NCBI GenBank assembly: GCA_903835145.1
Contig: CAILMA010000746.1
Coordinates: 1 to 16,581, forward strand
Source: an uncultured Bacteroidota bacterium
Lineage (GTDB): Bacteria; Bacteroidota; Bacteroidia; Chitinophagales; Chitinophagaceae
Direction of reading: 5' to 3'
DNA length: 16,581 nucleotides
Below the pieces are notes generated by a model that was not told the DNA's origin, made no database searches, and saw only the letters and a list, made by a program, of their open reading frames with translations. This document shows, one piece after another, positions 13,044 through 16,581 of the stretch. Within the stretch, counting starts at the first letter, position 1. Each line of letters begins with the position of its first letter. The position numbers and the translations under genes were made by a program.

Positions 13044-16000
13044 CATCTCACCAATTGCACCGTTTACATTTTGAATACCAGTTGGTGGGTTGTAGTATGA
13101 TTTCTGGAAGCAACCATTGTGCTTAGTGATAACCCAGTAGTAATTGTGGGTGAAATCAGGATTTAAGTTTGTATAGTTCTGGTTAGTCTGGAATGGGAAG
13201 GAAGCACTATCAAGTGTACCAACATCATCCTTACCCCACTGGTAGAACTCTTCTACGTTTGAAGTACATATGAAATCACCGTTAAAGTAAATCACTTCCG
13301 GATTATCAGATACTGAATTACCGATTGAAACGTTGAACGAATCTTTCGCTGCGCAGGTATAACCAGGAAGCGTTGCATCAAGGTAAACATAAGAGCTACC
13401 AGGAGTTGTGAAATTCACAAGCACAAACTGTTTAGTAGTACCCGTAGCCCATACAGTAGCACCGCCACTTGTAGTCCATGTGTAGTTAACACCAGCCGGA
13501 GGAGCAGAGATAGCACCGAAGTTTTGATACATTGTTCCAGAGCAAAGTGAAGCGAGCGTATGCATTGATATTGAAGGAACAGAAGGACGTGGCTCAACAG
13601 ATACAAACAGTTTAGCACTGTCCACGCAACCATTAGCAGTCAGTGTGTAGTGGTAAACCGCACCTGCTGGAGAAAGCGTAGAATCAATCAAAACTTCACT
13701 GATGTGATGACTGCCTGAGTTAGGAACGTTAGCGAGGGTACCGCTATTTACTCTGTACCAAGTAGCTGAAGAACCAGTTACAGACTCACTATCAACATAT
13801 AAGAATGGAGAACCACTACAGATAGTATCGAAATGAGAACTTACAAGATATGGAGTTGGTTTAACAGTAACCACAAGTGTAGCAGAATCCATACAACCAT
13901 GCTCAGTAGCGAACAACATGTAGTTAACAGTTTCATTAGTATTTGTAGTATTATCAAGGTATTCAGATATTGAACCAGAACCACCAGCACCAGCTGTATT
14001 AGCTACACCAGTTGCTACTGCCCTTGTCCATGTGAATGCTGAAGCAGAGTCGGTAGTGATTGAGTAATTATACAACACGCTATCACAAACCGAACCTGTA
14101 AGAGGTGAAGTGAAATGAGCGTAGTTGCTGATTGTAACCTGATAAGTTGTCCTGTTAACACCACAACTATTGGTATCAGAGAATATGAAGTTAGCAACAC
14201 CAGCACCTATCGCAGTTACAAGGATAGAGTCAGGGCTTGTTGTAGCAGCTATTGTAGCAAGGCTACCGGTAGTTGTAGACCAACCGCTTCTGCTTATTGA
14301 AGCAGCCGCTGTATCGGTAAGGACGAATGTACTTCCATTACAAGTTGAAGCCACACCAGTGATTGTACCAGGATTTGGAGCCAATGGATCAATAGTTAAA
14401 GTGAAATTAGATATTGAATCACCACAGATAGAAGAATCGATGTTAGAAATAACCACAGTACCAGGAGCAATACCTGTTACAAGGTTAACAGAACCGGAAA
14501 CACCACCAACACCAGAAACCTGAGCAATTGACGTATCGCCAGAGTACCACATGCTACTATTTGCATCAGTGATTAACCTAACGGTATCGCCAACGCAGAT
14601 ATGATTGATTCTTGCTGTAATATTGCCTGAGTTAGCAGCATTAAGAACATTTATGTGATAAATAATGCTAGCTGTACCGCATGAAACGCTGCCTGCCGTA
14701 TAAGTTACTGTACCTAAACCACCGGAAACACCCTTGACGCTAACACCACCAATCAACTCAGAATCAATAAACACTGTACCACCAGCTGTAACAGTCCAAA
14801 CAGACGATAAGCCGTATGCCGAAGAAGTAGCAGCAGTATCAGAAAGAATTGTGTGAGTTCCAACGCACATCTGAGTATCGCCAGTGATAACACCAGTTAC
14901 AGGAAGTGGGTTGATTGTGATTACCTGTGCAACTGAATCAGATCCGCAAGAATTGAAAGCCGTGAACATAACAGTATCAAGGCCTGTTGTAACACCAGTT
15001 ACAACTGTTCTTGCACCTACAGCCGTAGAGATAGTCGCTTTTGAATTTTTGATAGCCCAAGCACCAGCAGAAGTTGAAGAACCAGAACCGTTCAGGGTAA
15101 TAGTAGCTCCAACGCAAACGCTGAATGTTGTAGAAGAACTTATGATTGGGTTAGGCATTGCAATAAGGCTAATTGGTAATGTAGCTACTGCCGATGCGCA
15201 ACCATAAGGGCTTGTAACAGTGTAAGTAATGTTACCAGAACCAGAAGTAACACCAGTTGCAGGGGTAACAACACCACCCGCTGTAATGTTAAAGATTGGA
15301 TCTGCCGACCAAACACCAGCTACCGGAGCAAAACCAGCATCAGTAGCAGTAGTAGAAGAGTTCACGCAGAATGGCGTTACAGCTGAAATTGTACCGGCGT
15401 TTGAAGCTGGCTTAACTGTAACAACCTGAGTTGCAGGTGTAGTTGATACGCAACCAAACTCTGTAACCGTATAAGTAATAGTAACGTTAGTTAATGAAGT
15501 AACAGTGCTGCTCGCAGTCAATATACCAGTTGATGGGTCTATTGAAGCAACAGAGCTCGAAGATGAAGTCCAAACACCACCTATAGTAGAATCAGAAGTT
15601 AATGCAAGTGTAGTACCACCACACACGCTATCAAAACCTGAAGGACTGATTGTACCAGAACCAGGGATTGGGTTAACAACTATTGCAAAAGTATCAGCAA
15701 CCAATCCGCAGGCAAATGATACGCCATAAGATATTGTGGCAGTACCCGCTGAAAGTGCTGTAACAACACCAGTTGAAGCATTTACAGAAGCAACAGAAGT
15801 ATTAGAACTGCTCCAGCTACCACCGGTAGTACCTATTGTAACAGTTTGTGTAGTACCGTTACACATTGAAGCAGAACCAGTAATAGGATGATGTGCAGGA
15901 GCTGTGTCAGCTGTGAAAGCTGCAGTACCAAACAGATCAGAAGAGCAGGAAACTGCACCGAAAGAATAAGTAATAGTAGTTGTGCCGGCAGAAACCGCAG

Positions 16001-16581
16001 TGATAACCGCAGAATCAGTACCAAGAGCAGCAACAGTAGCTATAGCAGTAGAAGCTGAGCTCCATGAACCACCTGCCTGACCGCCATGAACGGTATCAAG
16101 TGTACCAACGCATGATGTGCGGATACCAGTGATTGAAGTTGAGCCTGTAGTATCCATAACAACAACAGGATACGTAGCTGTATCTTTAAGACCACAAGGA
16201 GCGGTAGCGATATATATTATGGTGTCAAGGCCCGGTGTAACACCGCGAGCTATACCATTTGTAGATGACCCGAATGTTGATCCCGGGGAAACACTTGCAT
16301 GTCCTGTGCGAACTGAGAAGTTACCAGTAGTATCAGCAATTGATAATGTAACCGCAGCACCTACAGTACAGAACCTTCTAACAGAACCTGTGATTGTGCC
16401 AGCAGTTGGAATTGGATTGATAGTGAGTGACTGAGTGGCGACACCAGTTACGCAAGTAGCAGTAGGAGTATAAGAAACTGTGGTAGTACCTGCTGCAACA
16501 CCCGTAACAACACCTGTAGAAGATATTGTAGCTTTAGTAGTATCAGATATAGACCATACACCTGCACTTGAATCAGAAAGA
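12813..16581 (-). CDS. Giant Ig-repeat surface protein with T9SS type A sorting domain, 5' end outside window
   Basis: The frame is open from the right edge to TAA at 12815-12813: 1255 residues are visible and the N-terminus is missing. An internal methionine at 16157 is not the start, since the frame continues unbroken with the same repeat pattern beyond it. The protein is a string of at least ten bacterial Ig-like (Big_2-type) modules of about 80-90 residues, typically 'GxITGxxxxCxGxT', 'GGSWSSSNTSVASV', 'TGVVTALSAGTATISY', 'C' and 'VxxxP'. Three PKD-like modules, a tryptophan/tyrosine-rich spacer ('YYWVITKHNGCF') and a C-terminal T9SS type A sorting domain ('SLYPNPANQEINVEL ... SGIYFVNCYKDGVKFAIAKFVKN') follow. 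It should be exported by Sec, then T9SS, and attached to the surface or released. The likely role is adhesion or matrix. Composition is dominated by Thr, Ser, Gly, Val and Ala. Confidence 0.9.
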   Translation of the reverse strand, partial: LSDSSAGVWSISDTTKATISSTGVVTGVAAGTTTVSYTPTATCVTGVATQSLTINPIPTAGTITGSVRRFCTVGAAVTLSIADTTGNFSVRTGHASVSPGSTFGSSTNGIARGVTPGLDTIIYIATAPCGLKDTATYPVVVMDTTGSTSITGIRTSCVGTLDTVHGGQAGGSWSSASTAIATVAALGTDSAVITAVSAGTTTITYSFGAVSCSSDLFGTAAFTADTAPAHHPITGSASMCNGTTQTVTIGTTGGSWSSSNTSVASVNASTGVVTALSAGTATISYGVSFACGLVADTFAIVVNPIPGSGTISPSGFDSVCGGTTLALTSDSTIGGVWTSSSSSVASIDPSTGILTASSTVTSLTNVTITYTVTEFGCVSTTPATQVVTVKPASNAGTISAVTPFCVNSSTTATDAGFAPVAGVWSADPIFNITAGGVVTPATGVTSGSGNITYTVTSPYGCASAVATLPISLIAMPNPIISSSTTFSVCVGATITLNGSGSSTSAGAWAIKNSKATISTAVGARTVVTGVTTGLDTVMFTAFNSCGSDSVAQVITINPLPVTGVITGDTQMCVGTHTILSDTAATSSAYGLSSVWTVTAGGTVFIDSELIGGVSVKGVSGGLGTVTYTAGSVSCGTASIIYHINVLNAANSGNITARINHICVGDTVRLITDANSSMWYSGDTSIAQVSGVGGVSGSVNLVTGIAPGTVVISNIDSSICGDSISNFTLTIDPLAPNPGTITGVASTCNGSTFVLTDTAAASISRSGWSTTTGSLATIAATTSPDSILVTAIGAGVANFIFSDTNSCGVNRTTYQVTISNYAHFTSPLTGSVCDSVLYNYSITTDSASAFTWTRAVATGVANTAGAGGSGSISEYLDNTTNTNETVNYMLFATEHGCMDSATLVVTVKPTPYLVSSHFDTICSGSPFLYVDSESVTGSSATWYRVNSGTLANVPNSGSHHISEVLIDSTLSPAGAVYHYTLTANGCVDSAKLFVSVEPRPSVPSISMHTLASLCSGTMYQNFGAISAPPAGVNYTWTTSGGATVWATGTTKQFVLVNFTTPGSSYVYLDATLPGYTCAAKDSFNVSIGNSVSDNPEVIYFNGDFICTSNVEEFYQWGKDDVGTLDSASFPFQTNQNYTNLNPDFTHNYYWVITKHNGCFQKSYYNPPTGIQNVNGAIGEMSLYPNPANQEINVELSSISGGKFIVEVVNMMGQKITTQNMSGSKETLNIAELSSGIYFVNCYKDGVKFAIAKFVKN
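13330..16581 (-). repeat. Array of Ig-like and PKD-like modules (coding tandem repeat)
   Basis: Around thirteen degenerate modules of about 80-90 codons repeat in the protein, extending past the right edge. Most have one cysteine near the start ('C.G') and one near the end ('.CG'), about 50-65 residues apart, suggesting one disulphide per module. At DNA level only short words are shared (for example accagtta on the + strand), so the duplications are old rather than recent. Confidence 0.8.

Noticed and set aside
16155..16157. ATG at 16157 as start of the giant protein
   Set aside because: The frame stays open to the window edge with the same module pattern, and no signal peptide follows this methionine.
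14170..16434. Several + strand open frames of 60-120 codons opposite the Ig-repeat gene
   Set aside because: They follow from the Thr/Val/Ala-rich codons of the real gene, are periodic like its repeats, and show no start signals.
13330..16581. Repeated short words as a possible CRISPR or DNA-level tandem repeat
   Set aside because: The repeats are degenerate and spaced by coding module length; there are no identical repeats with unique spacers.

Overview
The window is chromosomal DNA from a member of the Bacteroidota, most likely a Chitinophagales/Chitinophagaceae-type organism. The signs are a type IX secretion (T9SS) type A C-terminal sorting domain, a DUF5723-like barrel fused to thrombospondin-3 and OmpA-like modules, several lipoproteins with short lipoboxes, A-rich leaders with few Shine-Dalgarno sites, and promoters of the Bacteroidetes type (TTTG, about 20 bases, TAnnTTTG). 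I see no tRNA, rRNA, insertion sequence, phage gene or CRISPR array.

Left part (1-4632, + strand). The window opens in the 3' end of a TfoX/Sxy N-terminal-domain gene. A YCII/DGPF-family gene and an ECF sigma factor of the ECF42 type (sigma regions 2 and 4 plus a long TPR-like C-terminal extension) follow. A strong GC-rich hairpin lies between the last two and covers the only Shine-Dalgarno-like bases of the sigma gene. Next come a large outer-membrane protein (DUF5723-like barrel, TSP3 calcium motifs, degenerate OmpA-like end) and a small proline-tailed lipoprotein that has its own clear promoter and terminator.

Middle part (4722-9297, - strand). Two tandem paralogous lipoproteins combine an EGF-like module with a beta-rich domain. 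A roughly 360-base stretch without genes comes next. Two adjacent exported ferritin-like proteins with twin-arginine-type leaders follow; both have lost several of the usual metal ligands. A stand-alone MoxR AAA+ ATPase closes this block. Rho-independent terminators separate these units.

Right part (9475-16581). A conserved-looking protein of unknown function and purN (purine biosynthesis) are on the + strand. They converge, with a single base between stop codons, on a GT4-family glycosyltransferase on the - strand. The last 4.8 kb (- strand) hold a very large repetitive T9SS-secreted surface protein, whose start lies beyond the right edge, followed 27 bases later by an outer-membrane beta-barrel protein. 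These two probably form one surface-adhesion or envelope operon. Most of the window therefore concerns the cell envelope and secretion, with one signalling operon (ECF42) and one housekeeping gene (purN).
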